22,003 nt of DNA from Candidatus Desantisiibacteriota bacterium (GTDB taxonomy: Bacteria > JACRDZ01), in the NCBI GenBank assembly GCA_016209155.1, contig JACQWU010000070.1:1-22003 (forward strand), read 5' to 3'. Shown here piece by piece: positions 7,891 to 15,554 of this stretch. Below the pieces are notes generated by a model. The model saw only the letters and a program-made list of their open reading frames with translations, searched no databases and was not told the DNA's origin. Each line of letters opens with the position of its first letter. Position 1 is the first letter of the stretch. The translations under genes and the position numbers were made by a program.

Positions 7891-9183
7891 TTAAATTTCA
7901 GGTATAATACCACCGAACAGAATCCAATCCGGTACTGCCCAGATATTTTTCCGTATTTCTACTAATTCATTACCCGCGTATACAATTAACCCAAAAGGAA
8001 CAATTTTTTTTTGTTCAGTGATAAAAGCTTCCAGATTATGAGCATCAGCATAATTAACTTTATGCCCTGATTTAACCTCAATCGGTAAAAGCTGATTTTC
8101 ACCTTTGATCAAAAAATCTATTTCCATTCCAGCAGATGTCCGGTAAAAATAAAGTTCCGGTTCAATTGGCTGGAGTTCTTTCCATTTGATCAATTCCGAT
8201 AAAACCCATGTTTCATAAGAAGCATCGGATGTAACTTCTATTTCACCGGATATAATTTTATTAAGTCCGACATCAGGGAAATAAATTTTTGGACTTTTAA
8301 TAAACCTTTTTCCAACATTTTCATAATACGGTCTTAATAATACACATTGGAAGGAAATCGAAAGTAAATTAATATATCTTTTTACAGTATTGACGGCATT
8401 ACCAAGGTCTCTGGCAATTTCGCTGATAGAAAATAACTGCCCTGTCCGTGCGCAAAGTAATTTTTGAGATAGAGCAAAGGTATCTATATCATCTACCCGC
8501 CCAATATCGCTAATATCCCTTTCCAAATAAGTCCTGCGATAATCTTTAAGCCAATTAATTTTATCTACTATGCTTTCCTTTTGCCAAACTGACGGATACC
8601 CTCCCCATTTTTGATGTTCTTCTTTAATTTTGATGAATGAACGCATTGTTTCCGGAGAAATTATTGTAACAAGTTCGTTATCTTTTTTAGTTATCTCTTT
8701 GTTATCCCATATTTTTTGTAGAAGAGGAGTATTGTTATTATTAAAAACTTCTGATAATGATAAGGGCCATAAATTTAAAAGTGAAATACGACCTGCCAGA
8801 GTTTCATTTATTTTGGGAATTAATAACAGTTGTGAAGAACCTGTTAAAATAAAAATTTTAGGTTTATTCGTTTTTACTCTTGTCCCTTTGTCAACTATAT
8901 ATTTTAATGGTTCAAAAAGAGATGGGATTTTTTGTATTTCATCCAGAATAATTATTGGTGTGTCTAACGAATCAAGAATCCCAATGGGATTTTGTTGAAA
9001 TCGCAACCTTTCATCCGGGTCATCAAAAGAAATATAACTATGGGCAAGGTTGGTATATTTTGGAAATAAATCTTCACATAAAGTAGTTTTTCCAACCTGA
9101 CGCGCTCCGGTTAAAGCAATAATATTAGTTTGTTTTAGTTTTTCTAAAAGAATCTTTGTAATATTTCGATTAAAGTATTTCAT
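7891..9183 (-). CDS. AAA-family ATPase with C-terminal DUF4143 domain
   Basis: A 430-residue protein of a large ATPase family that is widespread, patchily distributed and often horizontally spread. The Walker A loop G-A-R-Q-V-G-K-T-T is at 26-34, Walker B I-I-I-L-D-E (77-82), and the sensor-like T-G-S-S-Q at 114-118. A winged-helix-like stretch, I-S-E-I-A-R-D-L-G...V-K-R-Y-I, lies at 253-271. The DUF4143 end shows a PD-(D/E)XK-like pattern with E-I-D-F (354-357) and I-E-V-K-S-G (368-373). The biological role of the family is not established. It stands alone between a convergent operon and the degraded region. Its -10 box lies only 6 bases before the ATG. Confidence 0.9.
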   Translation of the reverse strand: MKYFNRNITKILLEKLKQTNIIALTGARQVGKTTLCEDLFPKYTNLAHSYISFDDPDERLRFQQNPIGILDSLDTPIIILDEIQKIPSLFEPLKYIVDKGTRVKTNKPKIFILTGSSQLLLIPKINETLAGRISLLNLWPLSLSEVFNNNNTPLLQKIWDNKEITKKDNELVTIISPETMRSFIKIKEEHQKWGGYPSVWQKESIVDKINWLKDYRRTYLERDISDIGRVDDIDTFALSQKLLCARTGQLFSISEIARDLGNAVNTVKRYINLLSISFQCVLLRPYYENVGKRFIKSPKIYFPDVGLNKIISGEIEVTSDASYETWVLSELIKWKELQPIEPELYFYRTSAGMEIDFLIKGENQLLPIEVKSGHKVNYADAHNLEAFITEQKKIVPFGLIVYAGNELVEIRKNIWAVPDWILFGGIIPEI

Positions 9184-9189
9184 AACCAG

Positions 9190-9218
9190 ATAATATCATT
9201 CCTATTGCAAAATTGCAA
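9190..9218 (-). promoter_or_regulatory. Promoter of the DUF4143 ATPase, probably leaderless
   Basis: Read on the minus strand: TTGCAA (9218-9213), a 17-base spacer, and TATTAT (9195-9190). Transcription would begin at or within the ATG at 9183. There is no purine-rich ribosome site upstream, which fits a leaderless mRNA. Confidence 0.45.
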
Positions 9219-9293
9219 GGTAAATTTGCAGTTGGCAGTAATTCTCATTTACTTGTTATTCCGAATTATATATACAAAGCACATAAAAAGATG

Positions 9294-9482
9294 TTCAATG
9301 CTACCAATAATTCCTACTTTGAAAAAGATGAAAGGGAGATTTGAAAACAAAAAAATATTATTGGCATAGATATTGCGATTAACATTTATTAACAGGATTG
9401 TACAGGATTGAAAAATATAATACCTGAATCTTGTACGAATATATAAAAATTGTAGTAGTCTGACTTATCAGACATAATAACA
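9294..9482. repeat. Diverged direct duplication, copy A
   Basis: Two blocks, TTCAATGCTACCAATAATTC onward and ACAGGATTG through GACATAATAAC, match copy B at 9726-9924 in the same order with scattered differences. It contains the hairpin GTCTGA-CTTA-TCAGAC (9458-9473) and two CAGGATT units. No protein frame is kept. The 343 bases from 9184 to 9526 hold the ATPase promoter and this repeat; I see no gene there. Confidence 0.65.
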
Positions 9483-9526
9483 AAGTGGGATTACAAAAAA
9501 ATAAAATCAGGAATTAACCTAATTGG

Positions 9527-9676
9527 TTAAAAATATAAAATATTTTTAACTTGAAAGTGTTTGGCGGTTATTAGGTATTTCGCTTTTCCACGTATTGCAG
9601 TTTCAATAAGAATATCATCATCCGGGTCGCGACATAACTTTATATGATTTTTTAAGGTAATATGTTCTGCGCGTTT
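9527..9676 (-). pseudogene. Remnant of a PIN-domain protein (C-terminal part)
   Basis: About 48 minus-strand codons ending at TAA (9527-9529) read C-R-D-P-D-D-D-I-L-I-E-T-A, then G-K-A-K-Y-L-I-T-A. This is the hallmark C-terminal half of PIN-domain ribonucleases (the R-D-P-D-D-D stretch carries active-site acids). The N-terminal half is gone: an in-frame stop lies directly upstream and no start codon fits. It is probably a decayed toxin or PIN nuclease gene. No antitoxin remnant was recognised next to it. Confidence 0.7.
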
Positions 9677-9725
9677 TTAGTTATATTTTAATCGTAATTT
9701 AGTAAATGATATCTTTTCGAAGAAA

Positions 9726-9924
9726 TTCAATGTTACCAATAATTCCTTCTTTGAAAAGATGAAAATGAGAATTTGAAAACAAAAACGGAATTCAGGCGTT
9801 CATTCATCTGTTGTCAGTATTTAGTAAATAATAAAAATCTATTTGACAGGATTAAAAAATTAATACTCGAATTTTGTATAAATATGTGAAAATTGTAGTG
9901 GTCTGATTTATCAGACCTAATAAC
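9726..9924. repeat. Diverged direct duplication, copy B
   Basis: Matches copy A (9294-9482) in the opening block (TTCAATGTTACCAATAATTC) and in the GACAGGATT to ACCTAATAAC block. A hairpin GGTCTGA-TTTA-TCAGACC (9900-9917) is at the equivalent place. About 50 bases between the blocks differ from copy A. The two copies flank the PIN remnant, as expected if a unit was duplicated around it. Nothing else is visible between 9677 and 9992. Confidence 0.65.
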
Positions 9925-9992
9925 AATACAGGTTTGATAAATAAAAAGAGGTTAAAAGAAATGATGATGGGGTTTTCGAATTATAATTTATT

Positions 9993-10297
9993 TTATTTTT
10001 TTATTTCCATTAATGCGTGCATTATCTGGTCAAGACGGGTATGAATTTGGTCGATGCGAGAATTAATTGTTTTAAAATCTTCTTTATACTCGATTTGCAT
10101 GCGTTCAATACGTGTATTGAGAGATTTGATATCCTCTTTTAGTTCGACAGTTTTTGTGTTAACATCATTTTTTAGCTCATTAAATTTTGTGTTAACATCA
10201 TTTTTTAACTCATTAAATTTTGTGTTAACATCATTTTATAGATAAGTTCTAAGGTAACTTTTTTAACTAAATGTTTAAGAGAAGCTACTGGCGGCAT
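9993..10297 (-). pseudogene. Small coiled-coil protein gene with 11-residue repeats, frameshifted
   Basis: From ATG at 10297 (after AAAGGAG) the frame reads about 21 residues, M-P-P-V-A-S-L-K-H-L-V-K-K-V-T. Around 10232-10236 it slips by one base. The shifted frame continues for about 80 residues to TAA at 9993-9995. That part has three units of N-D-V-N-T-K-(F/T)-x-E-L-K and then further helical repeats such as I-E-R-M-Q-I and I-D-Q-I-H-T-R-L-D-Q-I. The 11-residue periodicity suggests a hendecad coiled coil. Function is unknown. The slip lies at the edge of the DNA repeat, so repeat contraction or an assembly error are both possible. Confidence 0.6.
10156..10239. repeat. 33-bp tandem repeat (2.5 copies)
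   Basis: Units at 10156-10188 and 10189-10221 differ at about one base, and a partial third unit begins at 10222. Each starts GTGTTAACATCATTTT. Each encodes one 11-residue unit of the coiled-coil protein on the minus strand. Confidence 0.85.
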
Positions 10298-10326
10298 AAT
10301 ATAAATCTCCTTTAGGATTTTTTAAT

Positions 10327-10354
10327 ATTATCTCATAAAAGTAAAAAAAGTCAA
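10327..10354 (-). promoter_or_regulatory. Promoter of the coiled-coil gene
   Basis: Read on the minus strand: TTGACT (10354-10349), a 16-base spacer, and GATAAT (10332-10327). It lies about 30 bases before the ATG at 10297, whose ribosome site AAAGGAG follows. Confidence 0.5.
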
Positions 10355-10442
10355 GAAGGTGGAGTGGAAAAAATTTTAAATTTTGAATTATTAATTTTTA
10401 ATTAGATACATTAAAAAATAATAGTAATACAGAAAAACTATT

Positions 10443-10471
10443 GACAGGATTAACAGGATTTGACAGGATTT
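10443..10471. repeat. Tandem (GA)CAGGATT units
   Basis: Three closely spaced units of the form (G)ACAGGATT with small variations. The same word occurs twice near 9391-9410 and once near 9845. It seems to be a short dispersed repeat of this genome. Confidence 0.6.
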
Positions 10472-10518
10472 AATATTGAAAAAAATAAATATATTTATTG
10501 TCTAATTAATTATATTAG

Positions 10519-10662
10519 AAAATTCTTATTTCCTCTCAGATTGCAGGGGCATTTTGTTTTACCAATAGAACTGCAATTGGGGTAATTTTCGCTGGGGTTG
10601 TTTTAGGATTTATTGGTGTTGGGATGTTAGTTGCAAAGGAACATATAATAATTATGGCATAA
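10519..10662 (+). pseudogene. Membrane-protein fragment, unrecognised
   Basis: A 47-codon frame lies between TAG (10516-10518) and TAA (10660-10662), with no usable start at its beginning. It encodes a hydrophobic stretch (A-I-G-V-I-F-A-G-V-V-L-G-F-I-G-V-G-M) flanked by charged residues, as at the end of a transporter. It may be a gene scrap or chance. I do not recognise the family. Confidence 0.3.
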
Positions 10663-10709
10663 GGAATGGGATGGAGTCAAAAGTAAACTGAAAAGACGGG
10701 GCACTGTAA

Positions 10710-10987
10710 TTACCAAATTGTTCTAATATAATTTTTACTTTGTAGTATTTCATCTTTAGATATTATTGGAACATTTAGATATTTAGCTGTTGAAGCAATT
10801 ATTTTATCGTGAAGTTCCGGAATGTCTTTTAAAAGAATCATTTTTTGAAGTATTGGGTAATCAAGAGATACAAGTTTGAAATTTTCACTGGTATTGATTT
10901 TTTGAAAATTTCAGATGCTTTAAGACTTATTTTAGGACTGTCTATGAACCACCAGATAATTGCATGGGTATCTGCTATAAAGTTCAT
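10710..10987 (-). pseudogene. vapC: VapC-like PIN-domain toxin with its middle missing
   Basis: The N-terminus from ATG at 10987 reads M-N-F-I-A-D-T-H-A-I-I-W-W, the classical VapC start with the first active-site Asp, and continues for about 30 residues. A second frame then resumes the C-terminal half: F-K-L-V-S-L-D-Y, P-E-L-H-D-K-I-I-A-S-T-A and V-P-I-I-S-K-D, ending T-I-W before the stop at 10710-10712. Compared with a usual length of about 130 residues, roughly 40 codons are absent and the total is out of frame. The missing part would include the conserved central Glu. The ATG follows the antitoxin stop by 7 bases, with GGAG before it. An RNase toxin by family; this copy should be inactive. 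Confidence 0.75.
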
Positions 10988-10994
10988 TATTTTT

Positions 10995-11213
10995 TTATAC
11001 TCCTATTTTATCATAAATATTTTTTTGAGCATTATTTATTTCCTCGTCAGTAACATCCACTCCTTTGATAATACCTTTGAGCGAAATAATTTTTTTATTT
11101 TTGGAGGGCATGTTTTTGAGAATAACTAATTTTAGATTTGACAGCTCTTTTTCAATTATTTCTATTTTATGCAATACATTAATGTTGTTTTTTTCGATTA
11201 TTTGTTGTTTCAT
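10995..11213 (-). CDS. VapB-type antitoxin
   Basis: A 72-residue protein with a mostly helical N-terminus and the C-terminal pattern I-S-L-K-G-I-I-K-G-V-D-V-T-D-E-E-I (43-59). This is typical of antitoxins paired with PIN toxins, whose C-terminus occupies the toxin active site. AAAGGAG lies before the ATG. It directly precedes the broken vapC, and this gene order supports the call. The antitoxin looks intact although its toxin does not. It lies 76 bases downstream of pheT with no clear promoter of its own, so read-through from pheST is possible. Confidence 0.75.
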   Translation of the reverse strand: MKQQIIEKNNINVLHKIEIIEKELSNLKLVILKNMPSKNKKIISLKGIIKGVDVTDEEINNAQKNIYDKIGV

Positions 11214-11228
11214 CGTTAAGCTCCTTTT

Positions 11229-11250
11229 AATAAAAGGGAAACCTTTTATT
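11229..11250 (-). terminator. AT-rich hairpin between pheT and the antitoxin gene
   Basis: AATAAAAGG, a 4-base loop, and CCTTTTATT form a perfect 9-bp stem. It is downstream of the pheT stop on the minus strand and just upstream of the antitoxin ribosome site. It could weaken pheST read-through or be an operator for the VapB-type protein. The stem is AT-rich and lacks a T-run, so the call is weak. Confidence 0.35.
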
Positions 11251-11289
11251 GCAGAAGCACAAATATTTGCCGGAGCACGGTTTAATACA

Positions 11290-13698
11290 TTATTTTCTTA
11301 ATGTTATCCCCAATTTTTGTTCCAGATTATTTAATATTTTCTGCATTATTTTATCAATTTCTTCATCTTTTAAAGTTCGGTCAAAAGAACGGAATATTAA
11401 TCTGTATCCCATGCTTTTGTACCCTGCAGGGATATTTTTACCTTTATACAAATCAAACAGTTTTATTTCTTCTATTAATTTTTTTTCACTTTCTTTTATC
11501 ACTCCAAGCAATTCTTCATGACTGATATTTTCTTTTACGATTAATGACATATCTCTCATAATGGATGGATATATGGATATTGGTTTGAAGGTTTTCTTGT
11601 CTTTTGATAGAGATGCTATTAACTTATCAATGCTTATTTCCATGGCAAATACCGGATGATCAAACTTATAATTTTCAAGAACGTCAGGATGAATCTCTCC
11701 CCCAAAACCAAGCAATATATCAGAATTTATAAGGGAGAGACATTTATTAGGATGAAAAGACGGATTTGAATATTTATCTATTTTAGATTTATCCAGATTC
11801 AGGCTGTCGGTAAGGATCTCTAAAATACCTTTTAAATCATATATGTCCGTTTCATGCAGAGTATTATCAAAACCGTATGAAAAATTACCGGTCAATAAAA
11901 TTCCTAAATATGTTTCTTCGTATGGGAGTTCAAATCCTTCTTCAGGAAGAAAAACTCTGCCTGTTTCGAATAATTTAAGATTGAAGTTCCCATGCGCAAA
12001 ATTATAACCAGCTGCATTCAAAAGGCTCGGAAGAAGAAGTGTCCTCATCAAATTTTGTTCTGGAGTTAAAGGATTTCTGATTTTTACTGCATTTCTGCGT
12101 TTGTCATCAGATGAAAGACAAATTTTGTTAAATTGTTCTTCACATACGAAACTAAAGGAAATTATTTCATTCATTCCGCATGAAACAAGAGTATTTTTTA
12201 TTTTATTTGTAATACTGACAGATAAGGGCTGCGGGGTACTGCTTATTGCAATATTCGGTGTATGTACCTTAATTTTGTCATATCCATAAATACGGGATAC
12301 TTCTTCAATTAAATCTATCTCTCGATTTATATCATGTCTGAATGATGGAATTATAAAATCGACTTCATCTTCTTTATCTTTTTTCTTTAGAATAAAATTA
12401 AGTCTTACAAGTATATTTTCAATTTCGGAAACAGGGAGCCCAGTTCCGAGAATATTATTTACTTTTTCAGGACGAAGTGTAATTATTTTATTTTTAAATT
12501 CTTTTGGATATGATTCAATCATACCTTTTGCTATTTTTCCGTCTGCCAATTTTGATATTAGCATGGATGCATATAAAGATGCATTAACCAGTCCGTTTAT
12601 ATCCGTTCCGCGCTCAAAACGATATGAGGATTCAGTTGAAAGATCAAGTTTTTTGGATGTTTTTCTTATGGATGACATATCAAAATAAGCGCTTTCAAGA
12701 ATAATAGTAGATGTATCATCTTTTATTTGAGAATTACCGCCGCCCATCACTCCCGCAAGCGCAATTGCTTTTTCTTTATCAGCAATAACAAGCATTTCAG
12801 ATGTAAGTTCTCTTTTTACTCCGTCTAAAGTTTCAAATTTTTCCCCTTGTTTTGCCTGACGTATTTTAATGGTATTTCCGCTTATAAAACGCGCATCAAA
12901 AGCGTGCAGAGGATGTCCCCATTCGATTAAAATGTAATTAGTTATATCAACTATATTATTTATACTTCTTATCCCGATAGATTGTAATCGCTGCTCAAGC
13001 CAGAAGGGAGAGGGAGATACTTTCACTCCGGTTATAACTCTTGCTGTATAACGCGGGCAGAGATAATGTGCTTCATTTTCTATGGTTACTGATATATTAA
13101 TATCCTGCGGTTCTTCGTCAATTTTGATCTCAGGAATATTAAGAGGAAGACGTAGAATACATGCTATTTCACGTGCAATACCAATTATACTTAAACAGTC
13201 GGGACGATTTGGAGTAACATTGATTTCCAGTATTGTATCCCTTAAATTCATTTCATCGATAAATATTTTTCCGATATTTACATTTTCAGGAAGAACCATT
13301 ATCCCTGAGGAAATTTCACCCAACCCCAATTCTTTTTGAGAGCATATCATTCCATGTGAATATACATCTCTGATTTTACTTTTTTTTATTTTCAGCCCGC
13401 CCGGGAGTTCAGTTCCGCATAAAGCCACCGGTACTTTTTGTCCGGCGGCTACATTTGGAGCACCGCAAACAATTTCTAAAATTTCACTGCCGGTATCAAC
13501 TTTACATAAAGACAGTTTATCCGCATTGGGATGTTTTTCAACCTGAATAACCTTCCCTACTATAACCTGCTTAATTTCATCCCCGATAGATTGCATCGAC
13601 TCGACTTCAAGACCTGCCATCGTTAAGCGGTCAGCGAGTTCATTGGGAGTTATATTAAAAGAAACATATTCTCGAAGCCAATTATAACTTGCTTTCAT
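11290..13698 (-). CDS. pheT: Phenylalanyl-tRNA synthetase beta subunit
   Basis: The 802-residue beta subunit of the alpha2-beta2 enzyme that charges tRNA-Phe. Domains in order: an OB-type tRNA-binding domain (about 40-150, with G-K-V-I-Q-V-E-K-H-P-N-A-D), the B3/B4 editing domain (about 212-385), the B5 domain (about 405-475, with D-L-I-E-E-V-S-R-I-Y-G-Y-D), the catalytic-like core, and a C-terminal FDX-ACB domain (about 708-801, with Y-P-S-I-M-R-D-M-S-L). Length and order are normal. No gap is seen, which contrasts with pheS next door. It starts 18 bases after pheS ends, with AAGGAG before its ATG, so the two form one operon. Confidence 0.97.
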   Translation of the reverse strand: MKASYNWLREYVSFNITPNELADRLTMAGLEVESMQSIGDEIKQVIVGKVIQVEKHPNADKLSLCKVDTGSEILEIVCGAPNVAAGQKVPVALCGTELPGGLKIKKSKIRDVYSHGMICSQKELGLGEISSGIMVLPENVNIGKIFIDEMNLRDTILEINVTPNRPDCLSIIGIAREIACILRLPLNIPEIKIDEEPQDINISVTIENEAHYLCPRYTARVITGVKVSPSPFWLEQRLQSIGIRSINNIVDITNYILIEWGHPLHAFDARFISGNTIKIRQAKQGEKFETLDGVKRELTSEMLVIADKEKAIALAGVMGGGNSQIKDDTSTIILESAYFDMSSIRKTSKKLDLSTESSYRFERGTDINGLVNASLYASMLISKLADGKIAKGMIESYPKEFKNKIITLRPEKVNNILGTGLPVSEIENILVRLNFILKKKDKEDEVDFIIPSFRHDINREIDLIEEVSRIYGYDKIKVHTPNIAISSTPQPLSVSITNKIKNTLVSCGMNEIISFSFVCEEQFNKICLSSDDKRRNAVKIRNPLTPEQNLMRTLLLPSLLNAAGYNFAHGNFNLKLFETGRVFLPEEGFELPYEETYLGILLTGNFSYGFDNTLHETDIYDLKGILEILTDSLNLDKSKIDKYSNPSFHPNKCLSLINSDILLGFGGEIHPDVLENYKFDHPVFAMEISIDKLIASLSKDKKTFKPISIYPSIMRDMSLIVKENISHEELLGVIKESEKKLIEEIKLFDLYKGKNIPAGYKSMGYRLIFRSFDRTLKDEEIDKIMQKILNNLEQKLGITLRK

Positions 13699-13716
13699 AA
13701 TTCTCCTTATTCTACT

Positions 13717-14556
13717 TTAAAATTGTTGTAAAAATCTTAAATCATTATCAAAAAAAAGTCTTATATCCGTAATTCCGAATTTCAGCATGGTAATTCGTTC
13801 TATCCCTATTCCGAAAGCAAAACCGGTATAGATTTCACTGTCGTATTTGACATATTTAAATACTTCAGGATCAATCATCCCGGCGCCCAGGATTTCTATC
13901 CATCCGCTATGTTTGCATACTCTGCATCCTTTTCCTCCGCATATAACACATGATATGTCTATTTCCGCGCTGGGTTCGGTAAAAGGAAAAAAACTTGGTC
14001 TGAACCGGAGCCGTGTATTTTTCCCGAAGAATTCATGAAGAAAAAGCTCAAGAACGCCTTTTAAATCCGTAAAAGAAATATTTTTATCCACCATGAACCC
14101 TTCAATCTGATGGAACATGGGAGTATGAGATACATCTGAATCACAGCGGTATACTTTACCCGGAACAATCACACGCAGGGGAGGATTTTCAATTTCCATG
14201 GTCCTCACCTGAACAGGCGATGTATGTGTACGCAGAATAATTTTATCATCCACAAAAAATGTGTCCTGCATATCTCTTGCGGGATGATCCGGCGGAAAAT
14301 TTAATGCTTCAAAATTATAATAATCAAGTTCTATCTCAGGTCCTATTTTTATTTGAAAACCGAGCCGTGTAAAAATGTCAATTGTCTCGTTTAAAACTTG
14401 CGTGATAGGATGCAGTTTCCCGGGAGGATTTTTTTTGCCGGGTAAAGTTATGTCAATTATGTCTTTAGCTAATTTACCGGCTTTTTCGCGTGATTTGATG
14501 GCTTTTCCTGTTTCATTAATTATCTCGTCAAGTTTGCCTGCGGTTTCATTTGCCAT
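13717..14556 (-). CDS. pheS: Phenylalanyl-tRNA synthetase alpha subunit, N-terminus disrupted
   Basis: The catalytic alpha subunit. The 279-codon frame covers the end of the N-terminal helical arm and the whole class II core. It includes [21 protein letters not shown] and F-H-Q-I-E-G-F (motif 2). A Cys cluster ([12 protein letters not shown]) and motif 3, [10 protein letters not shown], follow. Usual length is about 340. The ATG at 14556 is probably not the true start: it has no ribosome site, and matching coding continues upstream to a stop at 14575-14577. The real N-terminus lies at 14567-14659 in another frame, with about 25 codons missing between. As written, the protein would lack most of the tRNA-binding arm. 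Confidence 0.9.
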   Translation of the reverse strand: MANETAGKLDEIINETGKAIKSREKAGKLAKDIIDITLPGKKNPPGKLHPITQVLNETIDIFTRLGFQIKIGPEIELDYYNFEALNFPPDHPARDMQDTFFVDDKIILRTHTSPVQVRTMEIENPPLRVIVPGKVYRCDSDVSHTPMFHQIEGFMVDKNISFTDLKGVLELFLHEFFGKNTRLRFRPSFFPFTEPSAEIDISCVICGGKGCRVCKHSGWIEILGAGMIDPEVFKYVKYDSEIYTGFAFGIGIERITMLKFGITDIRLFFDNDLRFLQQF

Positions 14557-14566
14557 TTTCCCGGTT

Positions 14567-14659
14567 TCACGTCTTTATTTTATCAAGTTCATCACTATTT
14601 TTACAATTAGCGCATGCTTCTATACATTCTTTAATTATTTCATCAGATTTTATATCCAT
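14567..14659 (-). pseudogene. pheS: Detached N-terminal piece of pheS
   Basis: Thirty codons from ATG at 14659, with GGGAG upstream, read M-D-I-K-S-D-E-I-I-K...S-D-E-L-D-K-I-K-T and then stop at TGA (14569-14567). The acidic helical pattern and the E-L-D-K-I-K phrase match the first helix of PheS, where E-L-E-x-I-R-x-x-Y-L-G-K-K is normal. The Y-L-G-K-K-G segment that should follow is absent, and the main pheS frame starts at once in another phase. It lies directly downstream of a good promoter, so this is the natural translation start of pheS. Confidence 0.7.
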
Positions 14660-14741
14660 ATAAAATATTCTCCCGAAGCTAAATTTATTTTGATAATAGA
14701 TAAAAGAAGTCTTTGTTGTTTGAAATTAAAAAATAATGTAT

Positions 14742-14770
14742 ATAATAATTAATTATAGATAATTTGTCAA
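14742..14770 (-). promoter_or_regulatory. Promoter of pheST
   Basis: Read on the minus strand: perfect TTGACA (14770-14765), a 17-base spacer, and TATTAT (14747-14742). It leaves a leader of about 75 bases before the ATG at 14659. I found no T-box specifier or phenylalanine-rich leader peptide in that leader. Confidence 0.65.
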
Positions 14771-14938
14771 TACATCTTCAGTCCCATCTTTATTTTATTA
14801 AGTATCACAGATTCACACTCCTGGAATACTCCGGTTCCATGAACCATGATGATATTTCTGCTTTTTTCTGCTTTTTTTCCACAAGGGAAAAAGTCAGTAA
14901 AATGTGGAATTTGCCAATTAACATTTATATGTTTTCAT
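14767..14938 (-). pseudogene. Small unrecognised reading frame, apparently frameshifted
   Basis: ATG at 14938 reads M-K-T-Y-K-C and then a stop. An overlapping frame shifted by one base continues W-Q-I-P-H-F-T-D-F-F-P-C-G-K-K-A-E...M-V-H-G-T-G-V-F-Q-E-C-E to TGA at 14767-14769. The pieces together would make a protein of about 57 residues with several cysteines. I do not recognise it. The stop overlaps the pheST -35 box, so the gene would end inside the promoter. No ribosome site precedes the ATG. It may be a decayed small gene or chance. Confidence 0.3.
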
Positions 14939-14965
14939 GTCAAACTAATTCTAATTATAGAATTT

Positions 14966-14994
14966 AGGAAATATTAATATCAGGAAATATTAAT
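14966..14994 (+). repeat. Duplicated 13-base AGGAAATATTAAT with a 16-base period
   Basis: Two exact copies, at 14966-14978 and 14982-14994, lie directly before the ATG at 14997. Both contain the purine-rich AGGAAA; the second is at a usable distance from the start, so the ribosome-site region has been duplicated. Confidence 0.75.
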
Positions 14995-14996
14995 AA

Positions 14997-15554
14997 ATGA
15001 ATATTAAAAAAAAATCAACAATTATAAAAAAAAGAAAAATACTTTCATGTCAAAAAGGATTACTTCTATGGTTCACCGGACTTCAAGGTGCAGGAAAATC
15101 AACATTAGCACATCGATTAGAAATCGAACTTCATAATAAAGGTTATTTAACAACTATTATTAATGAAAATAATTTGAAAAATCTGGGGCTTACCACTGAA
15201 TTCAATACTGAAAATATTAAAAAAATAGGAGAAATTGCTAAACTTTTTGTAGATAGAGAAATAATAACAATATCAACATTTATTTCTCCATATAAGAATG
15301 ATCGTGAAAAAATACGTAATCTTTTCAAGAATAGTGATTTCATGGAAATATATGTAAAATGTTCATTCGAAATATTAAAAAGCCGAGAAGAAAAAGGATT
15401 ATTTAAAAAAATCAACACAAATGAATTTTATAATTTTTCAGCACGTTATGAGGAGCCGGTCAATCCTGAAATTACATTAAACACATCAATACTTACAATA
15501 GAAGAATGCTTAAAAATTTTACTGATTTATCTTGAAAAAAAGGGAGTTGAATAA
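14997..15554 (+). CDS. Divergent adenylylsulfate (APS) kinase-like protein
   Basis: 185 residues with the APS-kinase P-loop context W-F-T-G-L-Q-G-A-G-K-S-T (25-36). It then shows I-G-E-I-A-K-L-F-V-D (77-86), F-I-S-P-Y-K-N-D-R-E (95-104), E-K-G-L-F-K-K-I (132-139) and Y-E-E-P-V-N-P (151-157). These follow CysC order, so the fold is clear. The acceptor site is eroded: the D-G-D motif is N-E-N (57-59), and the L-G-F-S-x-x-D-R stretch is shortened to T-T-E-F-N-T-E-N. It may phosphorylate something other than APS, or nothing. No sulfate-assimilation partner (CysD, CysN or reductase) is nearby. It stands alone, divergent from the pheST promoter. Confidence 0.75.
   Translation: MNIKKKSTIIKKRKILSCQKGLLLWFTGLQGAGKSTLAHRLEIELHNKGYLTTIINENNLKNLGLTTEFNTENIKKIGEIAKLFVDREIITISTFISPYKNDREKIRNLFKNSDFMEIYVKCSFEILKSREEKGLFKKINTNEFYNFSARYEEPVNPEITLNTSILTIEECLKILLIYLEKKGVE

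Noticed and set aside
10054-10245. Plus-strand open frame with repeated F-V-L-T-S-F-F motifs
   Set aside because: It is the opposite strand of the hendecad coiled-coil gene; the minus strand gives a coherent heptad/hendecad protein, ribosome site and promoter.
9290-10480. CRISPR array
   Set aside because: Repeats are only two diverged copies or short CAGGATT words, with no regular repeat-spacer spacing and no cas genes.
10845-11301. Two overlapping plus-strand frames of 94 and 78 codons
   Set aside because: They lie opposite the vapBC-type genes, have no ribosome site and read as low-complexity hydrophobic sequence.
14660-14740. T-box or Phe-rich leader attenuator before pheST
   Set aside because: No AGGGTGG-type T-box word, no leader frame rich in Phe codons and no terminator hairpin could be found.
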